DNA from: Oopsacas minuta
Lineage: Eukaryota; Porifera; Hexactinellida; Lyssacinosida; Leucopsacidae
DNA length: 64,000 nt
Assembly (NCBI GenBank): GCA_024704765.1
Contig: JAKMXF010000338.1
Span: 62,001 to 126,000 of the forward strand
Direction: 5' to 3'
How positions within the stretch are numbered: the stretch's first letter is position 1; each line of letters starts with the position of its first letter. Below are positions 33,721 to 46,169 of the stretch, in pieces. The notes beneath the pieces were generated by a model. The model was given only the letters and a program-made list of their open reading frames with translations, ran no database searches and was not told the origin of the DNA. The position numbers and the translations under genes were made by a program.

Positions 33721-36002
33721 TGATATTTTTGGACATAGACATGAACACTGGTTGGAAAAATGCATAAATAATGGTAACAAAGAATAGATATAATCGGATA
33801 ATGGCGAAACTTTTACTATAGTTAAATAAATATGAGTGCGGTTGTATAGTATATTGTAGGCCCAGTCGAGAAAAGTATAAATTATCGGTTCAACTTCTAC
33901 TTAAGGGAAAAGTTGCCTTCACCATTTACTAGGAATATGCGAAACTTAAATTTGAAAATTATTTCCATTTGACTCTTGCGGTTTTATATTATGCTGTGTC
34001 ACTTTCGCAAAATTGATTACATACTGTCCGAATTTTCAAATTCCTTTGACTTAGCCCCTTTAATATGTCATTTGGTAATAGTAAGTCGCATATTTGCTAT
34101 TGAATGGTGTAGTAATCGAATTTCTATGTCCAAGGATACTCAAGCTATCAAGATTTATTTGCATATTCTATCATAACCTAACGTTATTACCCACCCCCCT
34201 TTTTCCGATTATTTGAAAATTCTATATTCTTAGTAGAATTTGTTACAGACTCGCCAAACTTAGTATATTTCTTTATCTAGATCCAAGTTCATCAATAGGT
34301 CACCACAAAGAAATTTACCTACATTCCTTATCTCTTTTTCTTAACTCAGTTACCATTTATCTAGCATGGAATTTATGGTCAATTATAGTATCTATATAAA
34401 TACTCGATCAAATTATTCATATTATTGAGTGATCATATTCCTAAAATTTATTTATTTTTGGAATGGCAGAAAACACGTGTAGTAAAGTATTTCATCTTAT
34501 TTTTGGCTATCCAGGACCCATACCAGAAAATCAACTTCCAATAAAACCAGATATATGTAATCATTATAGAATGCTTAGAAATGAAGATTCTAGATCAACT
34601 AGAGATGATATAAAAGAACTAACTGAAGTATTAGTATGTATCTATAATTTGGCTTCCATACCCACTATATCAGAGCTCAAATTAAAACAGTAAATCAATT
34701 CTGATATTATACAGAGAGCTAAATACTACGGAAAAAGTATCCAAAACAAGCAACAACCTGACCGTATACAGCCTATTATTTCCGATTTCAATGTCTTGTT
34801 CGATGTCTCAAGTTGCAAATGCCTAATTCAGGAAGGTAAGTATTTTTGTTCTCTCGATAAAAGATAACACGCCGTGAGTGGCCATTTCTCTTTGATCCGC
34901 GAAACACTCGAAAATTATTTATTTCCAGCTTGGATTGCATGACAACCTCTAAAAATAATGTTAAACTAAAAAGAAAACAGGCGCAATATGAAAGAGAAGA
35001 AATGGAAATGAAGAGATTACATGCAGTTCAACCTTCGCAAGAATTTATAGCATCTGACTTCGAAGAGTTTTAATCTTTTTTACTCGAGTACATCTAATAT
35101 TCACAAGTATACACGTAATCGTAATCAATTACGAAATTTAGCCATAATGTGCGATAGATATCAAATTAGCAATCGGGCATGCGCAGCTATAGCTAACGCA
35201 GTGCTGCAGGGTTACGGTATTATCACACAGGAAGAAATTAGCGAAATTATTGATAGAAACAAACTCCGTAGATCTAGGTTCTCTGTGAGAAAGGAATTGT
35301 CTAATGAGGCTCACTAGACTATCAATGATATATCTGCAATATATTTTGATGGTCGTAAAGATCAAACTCGAGTACTGGTAGAAAGAGAAGATGGACATTT
35401 GCATCAGGATACTGCAAATGAAGAACATTATACTGTTTTATCTGAACGGAGAATCAGTATGTTGCCCATATAACACCAAGTTCTGGTAAAGCCAAAGATA
35501 TAGCAAGGGAATTGACTGATCTTTGCAGGGAGCGTAATTCATATTTAATGGCGGTTGGAGCTGATGGAGCTCGTGTTAACACTGGAATCTACAATGGATG
35601 TATCAGATTACTCGAACAAGAGTTCACAAAACCACTCCACTGGTTTATTTGCCAATTACATGGTAATGAACTTCCATTGAGGCATCTCTTTCAAATAGTA
35701 GATGGAAAAACCAGTGCACCCAATTCTTTTAAAGGAGTAATTGGTGAAGAACTTAATTGTGATTTTGCTTGCAAACCAATTACAGCGTATCATCATTAAG
35801 GCGGTAAAACTCAACTTATTGATTGCGATATTCTCAAGAATTTAAATAAAGATGAGAAATATCTATATAATATCTGTAATGCATTTCAGACCGGTATTTG
35901 CTCATCTGAACTGGCATCTATGCAACTTGTTCCTATACATCATGCTAGATAGACAACACTGGCCAACAGATTACTTAGGTCGTACATTTCTACGATACAT
36001 CT

Positions 36003-38924
36003 CACAGTGTGGCAAAAAGGCGAAAATGAGGGATTAGCCAAATTGTAACTTCAAATCGATAAGATTTGTATTATATTTATATATGAAATCGACCCCGTAC
36101 ATTTCACTGGACAAGTCAAATTTTTAATTATCTCACTCAAAATATGTGAGGATGACATCATCACTAAAATCACTAATTCATAATTTTAATAGACTATCAG
36201 GGATTCATTAAGGGTATCCTGTTCAGATGTTTCAAGCATGCTATCTTCGTTTGATTAGCCTTTCTAATACTTTTGTGACGATTTAAAACCAATACAGGGT
36301 CACTGAAGCACAAAAGTCTGACTAAAATATCACGAAAGTTGTCAGAAAAGGATGTTTTTCTTGCTAAATTTTCTCTATACCTTCTGACATACTTATTGCA
36401 AGCCTCTAAGCATTCTTCAGAAAGGTTTTGTGGTCCATAACCATGATTATAGCAATAAATTATTTGAAAACAATGAGCAAGCAGTTTATGAGGAGAGGGA
36501 GAGATGCTTACCCAAGGAAAGTGATTTAAAACAATTCATACGCTCCCTTGCAAAGATTTTCAAGACCATGACAATTAATGTGGTCTTTGCTGTTAACTAT
36601 CCTCAAAATCACCGAGAGGTTGGTTTGAATCATTTTAAGGGTTGGTTTATCAACTGGGTTAATAGTGGAAGTAGCGCATCTGAAGAAATCTTTTATCTCG
36701 GAAACAGTCTCGTGCAACATTACCAGTTGTTGAAGTCCCCCCTTGACTAGAAGGAACATCGATTTTGATACTACATTTGGCATCTATAATTGATCTTATT
36801 CGTTTCAAAGAATCCTGTACTTTTGTGCATGTAGGTGACCACTTTTTACAACCTGCGTCTAAGTGATATATGTTTAACATGTACCACCTAAAGACACAGA
36901 GATACGCATGCAATGGAGAAGCTGCTAAGATGTTTATTTCGGAAGTAGGGTGGTGGGTAATGCCACAGCGTTTTTTGGAAGGTAGGGCAAATATTTCGTC
37001 CTCATTAATATCGTGAAATAGTTGATTAGCATCAGTAATGTATCTATTAATTGGAAAACCTGATCTGGCCCACTCTAAACTATTGATTTCCTTTCCTGTG
37101 GCCGTGCTAAGATGACATGATGCACCACCCGCTTCATCTAATAGACCTGCCATTTTGGTATCAAATATAGATCGAATAATTTCTACATTTATGTGACGAT
37201 TTTCAACTGCAATTCCTTGTTCTACAATTAATTTAGTTGCGGGATTTACGAGTGTATCCATAATAAATTTAACGTTTTCGTGATTCTCCTTCAACGCAAT
37301 TAAGCAGACTGCTCTGAATGGAAAAGGTGAATTGGGGGAAGTATTGACGTATAATGAGAAACCTGTGTTATCTGTTATACTAAGAATTTTAAATCCGAAT
37401 ATAATAATACTGTGTGTGTCTAAACCTAGATTTGAGTTCACTTGGTTGTAAGAATTGTGTGAGCCTCACCCAACTAGACCGTCTGCATTTCGAACTGACA
37501 AAGGATATTGTGAGTTGTTTACAATGGAATCGAAGCTTAAAAGATGTCGTTGAATTGTTAGTTCGAGTATTTCGAAATAAGGAACTGATACACCAATAGA
37601 GTTACCTTCAGGGTTAGTGACAAATAAAACGCTTTGTGAAAGAGAAATTTCTTGACGGTATTGCGATATTACTTTATAGGATGGGAATACGATATCTTGT
37701 TTCAGTAATTTCTTCAACTGTGTGTATTTGAATGCTCCAATTTCGAGAAGATCTATTATATAACTTGACATAGGTGTCGAAACTTTCTTTACATTTCCGT
37801 ACGTGCCTGTTGCGATTATTTCTTTGCATATACTGGAAGTTTCTCGATCATATTCCTGGTTAGAAATTAATTCCAGAGCTAAAGCAGCAACTTTCTTCTC
37901 GTCAACCTGCTCCCTTTGGGCAACGAACTGAATATGCTTAGGCAAAACGTTCAAACGGTTCGAGCAGCTTTCATTGTGAGTTTGAATAATGGTTTTCTGA
38001 TCTCTGTTAGATTCTCTTCAATAAATGAGTGCTGCTCAGGGATAGAATCGACTGTGTCAATCGACATTTGTGATCCAGAGTTACAAGTGTTGATTGAATA
38101 AAACTCCATACCCTCCCAAACATTTAAGTTGTAAATCTTCTGGTAATGATCTCTGGATTTTCGAAGATTTCTTAATTTCCAACTAATAGTTTCAAACAGA
38201 TCATCTGACAAGGAATGAACTTCAATTATCTGACGAGCTGCACCAGAACAATTCCAACCATGTGATTTATAAATATCGTATGCTTCTTTTTGTGAAATAA
38301 ATGTTTTATCCATTGAACTAGTGGAAGGAAGTATTGTCTAGTAAGTATCAATAATGGGATAAATAACACAAGTTTGAAATTCAGCCGATCTCAGGGAAAT
38401 TTGGATTGAAATTCGAAATGGGTGGGGAATGGGGCGCTAAAAATTGTATAAAATTAAGGGTAGTACAGTACTTTAACATTGTTAAAAATATAGGGGCCCC
38501 ATAATGTACCCATTTAAAAATCTACCTCTGAGTATGTCGAAATACATCCCGAAATTTGGTAATTTTTGGGGTTTCGAAAAAGAGTTCTCTCAAAAATTTC
38601 TATTAAGTTTGGGAGGTATTAATGTTCAAAGTTATGATAGGGAATACTTATAAATGAATCGCGAATTGAATTACTTGCAAGTAGGCATTTGATTGCATCT
38701 ACTGTTAGAATTTATGATAACGTAATTACAGTTCGGAAAATGTTTTGTAACCTTATAAAATTACGTCATTAGACAATGAGAATTTAAATTCACAAATAGA
38801 AGCTGAACCACAGTAAACACAATATAGTTGTATTCTCGACAGACTATTGAACAATATTAGAACTATTATAGATAGTTATGGGACCACTAATAATTTGGCT
38901 AATTCTAAATGATGCCACACTGTG
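36003..38924 (-). mobile_element. Transib/RAG1-like transposon with RSS-type heptamers
   Basis: 2922 bp. Both ends start CACAGTGTGGCA; the first seven bases are the V(D)J recombination signal heptamer. The perfect 5-bp duplication CATCT lies at 35998-36002 and 38925-38929, the size used by Transib and RAG. Each end also carries ATTAGCCAAATT: at 36033-36044, 23 bp after the left heptamer, and at 38892-38903 (as reverse complement), 14 bp from the right heptamer. Removal with one CATCT joins the host gene in frame. Confidence 0.95.
36240..38313 (-). pseudogene. Transib/RAG1-like transposase, several frameshifts
   Basis: Four to five overlapping frames on the minus strand. 38313-37951: N-terminal region (YKSHGWNCSGAARQI, WKLRNLRKSRDHYQK). 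37954-37466: KKLLKQDIVFPSYKVISQYR and VSVPYFEILELTIQRHLLSF. 37441-36659: SITDNTGFSLY (candidate first Asp), DEAGGASCHLSTATGKEINS (the RAG1 CTLCDATR region), RCGITHHPTSEINI, PLHAYLCVFRWY, TTGNVARDCF (RAG1 NGNFARKL). About 36510-36240: LLAHCFQII, NLSEECLEACNKYVRRYREN (Glu codon 36404-36406, at the RAG1 E962 position), LARKTSF and LLCFSDPVL. I could not place the second catalytic Asp with confidence. Pseudogene, but complete from N to C terminus. Confidence 0.85.
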
Positions 38925-39570
38925 CATCTCACACCTGAATTATCTCGAATTGTCAATTTTATTGTCAATTATTATGCACCAGTTTGGTTTAGAATCAGGA
39001 GTTACCCGATTTGCACAGATGACCTAAAGGTATTTTTTGCGATAGCTTTGTTGCGAGACCTATCGGAGTCTGACCAAGAATAATTTGTGATGTGATACAA
39101 GGAAACTCATATTTTAGTCATCCAGAAAATGTCCTCTTATCCATGCTTGCAGATAATGATGACCAAATTAGACAAAAAGCAATGAAGACTATTTTAGATA
39201 TCCGAATTAACAGTTCATCATTTAGACCGATTTAAATTCGCACATTCAATCTTCCTTCAATAAGGTTCACTACCGAAACATATGTGAATTTGATTGATTG
39301 GGAAACCGCTTTTATCACAGAGTCGCCTTTAACAAGATACCTCTCAAAAGAAGTACTAATTAATTGTGTAGGTGCTCCACTAGAAATTCCAGCATATCCA
39401 TACCATACACAAGCTGTTGAAAGAACTATCCAATTAGTGACTAAAAGTCCGTGTACAGTAACAGGAGAAGATGCGAGTCATGGATTAATTCTTTCAACTG
39501 TAACATCAAGAGAAGAAATGCCCGGATTTGAGTCAAAGAAAGATCATGCATGTTAAATAAACTTGATATA

Positions 39571-40948
39571 CAGTCTGTCAACTTGGAATTCGGAGGATTT
39601 TTGTTTTTCCCTAGCTAGAAGTACATTTAGTGTATTTCTATTCTAAATAAGTTATTAGAATCCTTAAACAATCAATTATATAGTAGGCCTAATAATTTAT
39701 CATTTTTCCTTTACTTCTCTGTACTAATTTGGCTCTTTTTGGCATCGATGACCAAAATGGACGTAAAAATTCATGTACTAATGAATTCCATACTTCATTT
39801 AGCTCCCTTTCCAGCTCGTTTAACTTTCGAGTTGTTTTCAAATCGATTTCTCTCTTGAGCCACGGCTAGAGGTTCTCGATCGGATTCAAATCCGGACTAC
39901 AAGCAGGCCAATCTCTCCTATGTATCCCTTTGTCCTCCAGGTACCCTTTAGCAAGGTTGCACGTGTGTTTAGAATCGTTGTCTTCCTGGAAAACCAATCC
40001 ATCAGGGTACAAAACACTTGCTTATTCTACTTAACATTCATGCAGAATGTCGCAGTAAAGTCGCCCGGTGAGATTTTCTCTGAAAACCTCGATAGGAAAC
40101 TTTCCACGTGCTGAAAACGCTCTCCAAACATGCAATTTCGGAGAGTGTTTCCTACTGGGGTTTACTAGTTTCGAATCACCTATACACCAGACACATACTC
40201 TGCCACCAGATAGCCAAATGGACATCTCATCACTAAAAATCACTTTCTCCCAAACATCTGTTAGACTTAGCCCTATCGATACGATAAGCCTTATGGGTTT
40301 GTGTAAACATCGAAATCTTTCTAGCAACCTTGCGGGTGAAGCCACGCCGCTTCATCTCAATCCTCACAGCCTCGTGTGAGAACGATAGACCCCGCCTTTT
40401 GTTAAATTTGGAAGTCAACTTCCTCACAGATAACCTAGGATTGTTGATTGCCAAACTAACAAGTGATCTAGCGTTATTTGCTTTGATCTGACGCTGTTTA
40501 CGGGAACCAATCTTTCTAGCAACGGATTCAGCATTCCTCAATTTGTAAACAGTGCGATAAACTATACATTTTGGAACTCCAGTTCTTCGATATAATTCCA
40601 TACAATTCGTGATTCCAATGTCGAAAAGTATATTGATATTGTTACGCTGTTCTTGCTCGTTCATTTTAAGGTTTGAATTGATGAAAGTAAAGAATTATTA
40701 GCGAAGAAATAGAAGTGTTGCGAGAATTTCAAGTGATAAATTTTATATAGAATATTTGATTAGTAACTAAGTATAAATTCAAATATTTTGTAACCGGAGT
40801 CAGCTAGAGAAGTTCAGTTGGTTAAGAAATGACTAGAAATAGTTGAAAAACACAAGGTATCAATATTATTACGACAACCAATATGAAAATGCAATTAGGA
40901 ACATTCTAACATCGAAAAAGATTTTCCCAATTTCAAGTTGACAAACTG
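39571..40948 (-). mobile_element. Tc1-like element in the right part of the long-TIR transposon
   Basis: Ends CAGTCTGTCAACTTGGAATT (left) and CAGTTTGTCAACTTGAAATT (right, reverse complement) with TA at 39569-39570 and 40949-40950. Length 1378 bp. Confidence 0.93.
39690..40664 (-). pseudogene. Tc1-like transposase, few lesions
   Basis: The ATG at 40664 opens a 143-codon frame with two helix-turn-helix regions (TNCMELYRRTGVPKCIVYRT, then NPRLSVRKLTSKFNKRRGL and FSHEAVRIEMKRRGF). A shift near 40240 leads to KVIFSDEMSIWLSGG (first Asp) and KLHVWRAFSARGKFPIEVF, then a stop near 40031. Beyond it LVFQEDNDSKHTCNLAKG (second Asp) and WPACSPDLNPIENL (Glu) are readable to about 39690. Catalytic residues all remain. 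Confidence 0.85.
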
Positions 40949-41600
40949 TAACATAATTGAATAATATAACTTAATTGAATCATATACCACGATAGATAAA
41001 AAGCTAATAATTCCAAATAATCGGAAATAATGGGGGCTAGGCAATAATATTAGGTTATAATAGAATATGCAGAAGAAATCTTGATAACTTGAGTATCCTT
41101 GGACATAGAAATTCGATTAATACACCATTCAATAGCAAATATGCGACTTACTATTACCAAATAATATATATATAAAGGGGATAAGTAAAAGGAATTTGAA
41201 AATTCGGACAATATAAAATCAATTTTGGAAAGTGACACAGCAAGAATATAAAACCGCAAGGGTCAAAACGAAATATTTTTCAAATTTAAGTTTCGCATTT
41301 TCGTAGTAAATGGTAATGCCATCTTTTCCCTTTGGTAGAGGTTGAACCAGCGATTTAAACTTTCTCGATCCGTCTAGTATATACTGAGTGTTCAATAAGT
41401 TCGAGTAATCGATACAAAGCACTTACAGTACAGGCTGACACGAATTTATCTACAATTATAACTTAACCATAATCCGATTTAGCATTGATTACTAAGGAAA
41501 TTGACGATACATTTCTTGTATAGAAGTGATTGATATTACCTAAAACAATGATGTTACTAATAGTTAATCTTTTTCCCACCAGAGGTAACTGTAAGCCCTC

Positions 41601-44600
41601 CAGTGGGGTCCAGGTGCGAAGCCCCTAGCCACCCAACTAACTGCAATGTCATGTGTATTTTATTCTATTCTCACTGATTGAAGGTCTTTCCTATATTCCA
41701 CTTGTTTCTAGTTTAGATTACTACATTTAATCTATATTATCTAATAGCGTATGCACGTATGTAGAATATCTGTTAAATTATTCATTCTGTATAGAATATT
41801 ACAATCCAAAATCTAAATTACGATACTATACTACAAAATTGATTTTGCGCTTTTTTGCAAGTCTAAATCGATAATTTACGTTAGATACATCAATTTCTAT
41901 ATCCTTATGAATATATACCAAAGCTAATCCGTTTAGTCGTTCGTCCAACATTTATGGTCTGAGCCTGTTTTTCAAAATTTTCATGGCACTAAAGCATCTT
42001 TCTGGAGTACATGTAGTAACAGGTAATGTCAATGCTATTTGAAATAATTTCTTTACATTTACGAAGTGGAATGGCAAACTTGAAAGGGACACATGGATAT
42101 CTCCCGTATCCACTTTTCTTTCAAATGATTGGAAGACTCTAAATTCCTCAAAAAATTTCATCTGTGTACAATTCAATAGTGTTTGATAGAAATAAACCAC
42201 ATTTTTTGAGTAAGTTTACATTTATTTCATGTGTTTGCAACAACCTATTCAATTGCAACGCAATCTTTGATTGACCTGAAAATCTCAAATTGAGATGCTC
42301 AATAACTCCATCTATGTAGGCAATCCAAATCTTTGGTCTGTAATTGTCACAGGTACTTTCACTTGTAAGATTCGAAGAAGTACTCATAGTTACACAAGAT
42401 TCATCATATGATATACTGAGAATTCCTTTAGACGAATTTCTTGGTTTAGACAGTGGTATTCCTAAGATTTGTGAGTATGATTCAACTGTACTGAATATAT
42501 TAAGCTTACTCCCATTCCATTGTTGTGAACCCTCTCTCAATACGGCAAGCGTTTCTATTGTTGATTCAATTAATTGCATGCATTCAACATAATTTAGATT
42601 CACAGTCTGCAACATCTTGGAAAGAATAATAGTAATTGACATTACTTTCCCAAAACATGCTAGTGATGTCAAAAAGGAGGAAACTTTTAATAGAATTTAA
42701 GTGAGAAGGTGCTTGAGCTCAAGATTTACAAATTGAAATGATTGTCGCTAATAATTCTTTCTAGGCCTTAAACAATAGATGAAATATTGGAACAGAATCT
42801 TATAATTGCATCATGTCTCTCAACAAACCTAGTGGAACAATATGAAATGAACTGTGCGTCGAAAATATTCCTTCTTCCAGAAGAATCATTGATATAATTT
42901 ATCATCGCAGAAGCAATATCAAACATGTGTCTTATTTCTGTTAATTTTGAAGAATCATTAAGCACAAGGTTTAATCTGTGACTTGCACAGTGCAAGTATA
43001 TTGCAAGTAGAGCATGTATCAGTATACGCGTAGTGACTCCTGGAATATGGCCTAACATGGTTGAACACCCGTCATAGCATTGAGCTATACAATTGTCAAT
43101 ATTCAACCCAATAGATGCAACACGACTTAGTATTTCTTCAGTGATTGACTTAGCATCCACAAATTCCATTGCTCCGTAAGATATAAATTCTTCTTTGATA
43201 AATGCATCTTCAGATACATAGCGAATGCAGAAACATAACTGCTCTTGGTGGGAACTATCAGTTGTCTCATCAGCAAGTATGGCAAAGTATCCAATTTTCT
43301 TTATTTCACTTACAATTGTTTTTAGAATTTCTTGGCCACACAGATCTATAAACGTGTTCTGGATAGTTTTTGAAATATACATCGCATTTTTATTGGTTTT
43401 TACTAAATGTTCCTTTAATAATTTGTCATCACTTTCAACCCTAAAAGCTAATAAAGCATGGAAATTCCCAGATTGTCCAGAGATATCAACTTCATCATTT
43501 AATTGGCCATCATCCCTGTGGCCTCTTAGAGCAATACCCAATCTACCACACAAGATTATCGTTTTGATGATCGGAATAAGGCGTTCCATATTTTCATTTT
43601 CCTCGTCCTTACGTACTTCACAAATTGATGTTACTATATTTTTTGAATTTTGCAGGTTGTAAACGAAAATGTCGGCTCGTTCTTGAGCAGATTTGTGGTA
43701 ATCTTTTAAAATATGTTCTTTAACCTCATCATGAATCTTTTTGTAATTTGTCAATGGAGTTTGAACAAATGAACCAACTTTTGGCAACTTTCCTTTATCA
43801 TTTTCAACTTCTCTCGAAGTGAACTGTGCACAAGGAACACAAAAAACTCCCTTAAATAAAAACGAATATTTGAAACTATCAAATTTTCCAATGTTATGAG
43901 AAATGATAAATTGACCCTCTGAGTCTTCCTTTCACCCTTAGAAGCTGAACTGATAAGCTTTTAACCAAAAGGAAATGAAAAATTAAGATCAGACATGCGC
44001 TGTTTTGCGGGCAAATTTACTTTTATAAATCAGAGTGTGCAGGACAATATAAAAAACAATCATTCTCGCGGAACTTATACAAATGTCCGATATCATATAA
44101 ATCTAGATCGGTATCCAAGGATGATCTCTCTGTTATACTTTCAGCAATGTAAGAAGAATCTTGATTTAACAGTGATCCTGGGTCTACCAACACCGTTTCT
44201 TGCATAGTTGTATCATCACCATCTATATTTAGATTGACTCGGGGTTAGATGACTCACTGGAAGTAGCATTTGAACTCAAATAATCCAATAAACATTTTCT
44301 TTTGGGATCCATAATCAAATTTGGTATATCCAAATTTACAAATATGAGAAAAAGTCAAAGTACAAATAGCTATCAGGCCACACCCAAGCAAATTAAAAAT
44401 GGTCAGGAAAAATTGAAGAGTGGTCAAACCTGCCCAAAGTTATACAAGCAAAGGTAAAGGTGAAGGCAATTACCTAACCTAGCGCTATATATATATGTAC
44501 ATTATACTAATTTCACAACCGAGAGAAGTTGATTAGCAACAAATAATTGTACAAACGCTATAAATCAAAGACATGATTGAAATATTGAATAAAAAATAAA

Positions 44601-44696
44601 GATAATAATCAGAATGAATTCGAAAGACTGGGAGGCCAAAAGTCAGTTGGGGGGGGGGAATATATCCCCTTATCCCCCCTCCTGGATTCGCTACTG
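41601..44696 (-). mobile_element. hAT element, degenerate relative of the intact one
   Basis: The left end CAGTGGGGTCCAGGTGCGAA and the right end (reverse complement CAGTAGCGAATCCAGGAGGG) have the same form as the 54188-57388 element. The flanking octamers do not match convincingly, so the boundaries are inferred. Confidence 0.65.
41952..44205 (-). pseudogene. hAT transposase (DUF4371/ZMYM1-like), decayed
   Basis: The main frame 43787-42768 (339 codons) gives PIIKTIILCGRLGIALRGHR, SGNFHALLAFRVESDD, ILADETTDSSHQEQLCFC (first Asp block), AQCYDGCSTMLG (second), YLHCASHRLNLVL and STRFVERHDAIIRF. Frames 42672-42148 and 42200-41952 continue to the dimerisation region TLPVTTCTPERCFSAMKILK. The N-terminal TTF zinc-finger part is broken (44205-43790). 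Sequence is clearly collinear with the intact 820-residue protein at 54492-56954, but from a different family member. Confidence 0.88.
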
Positions 44697-44792
44697 CCGA
44701 CATCCTACTAGATGTTTCAAAACTGCATATTCCATGTTACCTAATCATCACCACCTGTGCAAAATGTTTACTTATCTACATCACAACATATA

Positions 44793-46129
44793 CTACGGGC
44801 GTTCAATAAGTAGTCATTATTTCAAATTATGTAAGTCGGGAAATTTCGACCCAGATAAAACTGATTGATCTAATAACAATCCATCTATTGTGAATTCAAT
44901 AATGTACAGCGATTTTGATTTTGATGCCTCATTCTAATATTGTACCTATTCACATTTTGACAGTTTATTATAGTAACATTTTTAATGGCTTCAAGAGTAT
45001 AAATATCAAAATTGAACAGAGAACATACATGAAGATCAGAACACTGCTCAAAGTTTCACCAACAGATGTCTATAAAGATTTAGATGAAGTTTATAGGGAT
45101 ACAGCAATTCTATATCCCACTGTTGTTGATTGGGCTAGACGCTTACGTGAAGGTAGAATGTCCATTGAAAATGCGGCAAGAATAGAGAGACCAGTTTCCA
45201 GCGCCAGTGACAAAAATATCCTTGAGGTAACCGCGGTACTTGAAGAAGACACTCATATCACGCTTGTGGAGATAGCTGATGCGTTGGGATCTCAACGGGA
45301 ACTGCTCAATCTATTGTACATGATAATATGGAATTCCGAAAGATATGTGCTCGATTGGTGCCGCATTTACTAACTCAGGCCCAGAAAGTAAGGAGGGTCC
45401 AATGCGCTACTAAATTGCTCTCTGAGTTTGATCGAGCTGACTTCAGGAGGTTATTTGAGATAGTAACAGGTGATGGAACTTGGGTATGTTATTCTGAGCC
45501 TTTATCAAAAGAAGCAAACAAAGTATGGGTGGTAAGAGGACAGGACGCACCAATGATCCCATGACATGACTTTCGGGACCTGAAGGTTATTTACTGTATA
45601 TTTTTGATTCTAATGGTCCAGTTTGCCACATTTGTGTCCCCAACTACCAAACAATAACAGGCTCCTTCTATACCAATGAGTGTCTAAGAAAGGTTGGAAA
45701 TCTTTACCAAAATCAATGGCCAAGGACTGGAACTCGTGGGTTGCGAATATTGCATGATAACGCCCGACCGCAAAAGACAAAGCTGGTTAGAGAAAAGTTG
45801 GAAGCGGTGAAGATTGTGGAGCTAGATCACCCACCATACTCGCTAGATCTACCTCCCTGTGACTTTTGGTTGTTTCCAAAGCTAAAGAAACATCTGTCAG
45901 GAGAGAAATTCGAGAGCCGAACTCAGATAGGATCGGCGATTTTCCTGTGTATCAAAGGTGTACCAACCGGAGACTACAAAAATGTATTTTGTTGATAGGA
46001 TAAAACGACTGAAATTGGTTTTACAGCAGGAAGGGGAATTTTTTGAGAAACTCCATCACTGAATACGCAATTATGCTAGAAAAATTTAGAATTACATAGT
46101 GATAACGACTACTTATTGAACGCCCGTAG
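44793..46129 (+). mobile_element. Mariner element A
   Basis: Ends CTACGGGCGTTCAATAAGTA on both sides (right as reverse complement), TA at 44791-44792 and 46130-46131. Length 1337 bp. Confidence 0.93.
45003..45995 (+). pseudogene. Mariner (DD34D) transposase A, frameshifted
   Basis: The first frame gives a degenerate helix-turn-helix (RTLLKVSPTDVYKDLDEVY, TVVDWARRLREGRMSIENA) and HITLVEIADALG. The next (45328-45564) gives KICARLVPHLLTQAQKVRR and VTGDGTWVCYSEP, where the first catalytic Asp is GDGT instead of GDET. After a stop at 45562, ILHDNARPQKTKLVREKL (second Asp) and HPPYSLDLPPCDFWLFPKLK (third Asp) follow to 45995. The tail contains several stops. Confidence 0.85.
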
Positions 46130-46169
46130 TATATTATGAGAATTTAGTTGCTGCAATTGGGAATAAAAA

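Larger units (their letters stand above)
34463..39556 (+). pseudogene. Putative DDE transposase of unassigned family, split by a Transib element
   Basis: From the ATG at 34463 (KVFHLIFGYPGPIPENQLP) the gene continues, in broken frames, through FNVLFDVSSCKCLIQ (Cys-rich), LAIMCDRYQISNRACAAIAN, IIDRNKLRR, AIYFDGRKDQTRV (candidate first Asp), LMAVGADGARVNTG (candidate second Asp), CQLHGNELPLRHLFQIVDG, and YISTIHL at 35997. After the Transib element it resumes at 38925 in the same frame with TPELSRIVNFIVNYYAPVWF, and ends with YHTQAVERTIQLVT (candidate Glu) and SREEMPGFESKKDHAC, stop at 39554. I recognise this as a widespread invertebrate repeat family of transposase type, possibly Sola-like, but cannot assign it firmly. 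Several stops and shifts. Confidence 0.7.
33845..41395 (+). mobile_element. Long-TIR transposon of unassigned superfamily, with two nested elements
   Basis: About 380 bp at 33845-34225 recur inverted at about 41000-41395 (for example TATTTGCTATTGAATGGTGT, TTCTATGTCCAAGGATACTC). Between them lies one degenerate plus-strand transposase gene (34463-39556) split by a Transib-type element (36003-38924) and followed by a Tc1-like element (39571-40948). Removing both leaves roughly 3.2 kb, a normal autonomous transposon size. The outermost bases and target duplication are not clear. Confidence 0.75.

Noticed and set aside
34860-35080. Host gene exon on the plus strand (FDPRNTRKLFISSLDC)
   Set aside because: It is collinear with the rest of the unassigned transposase gene at 34463-39556.
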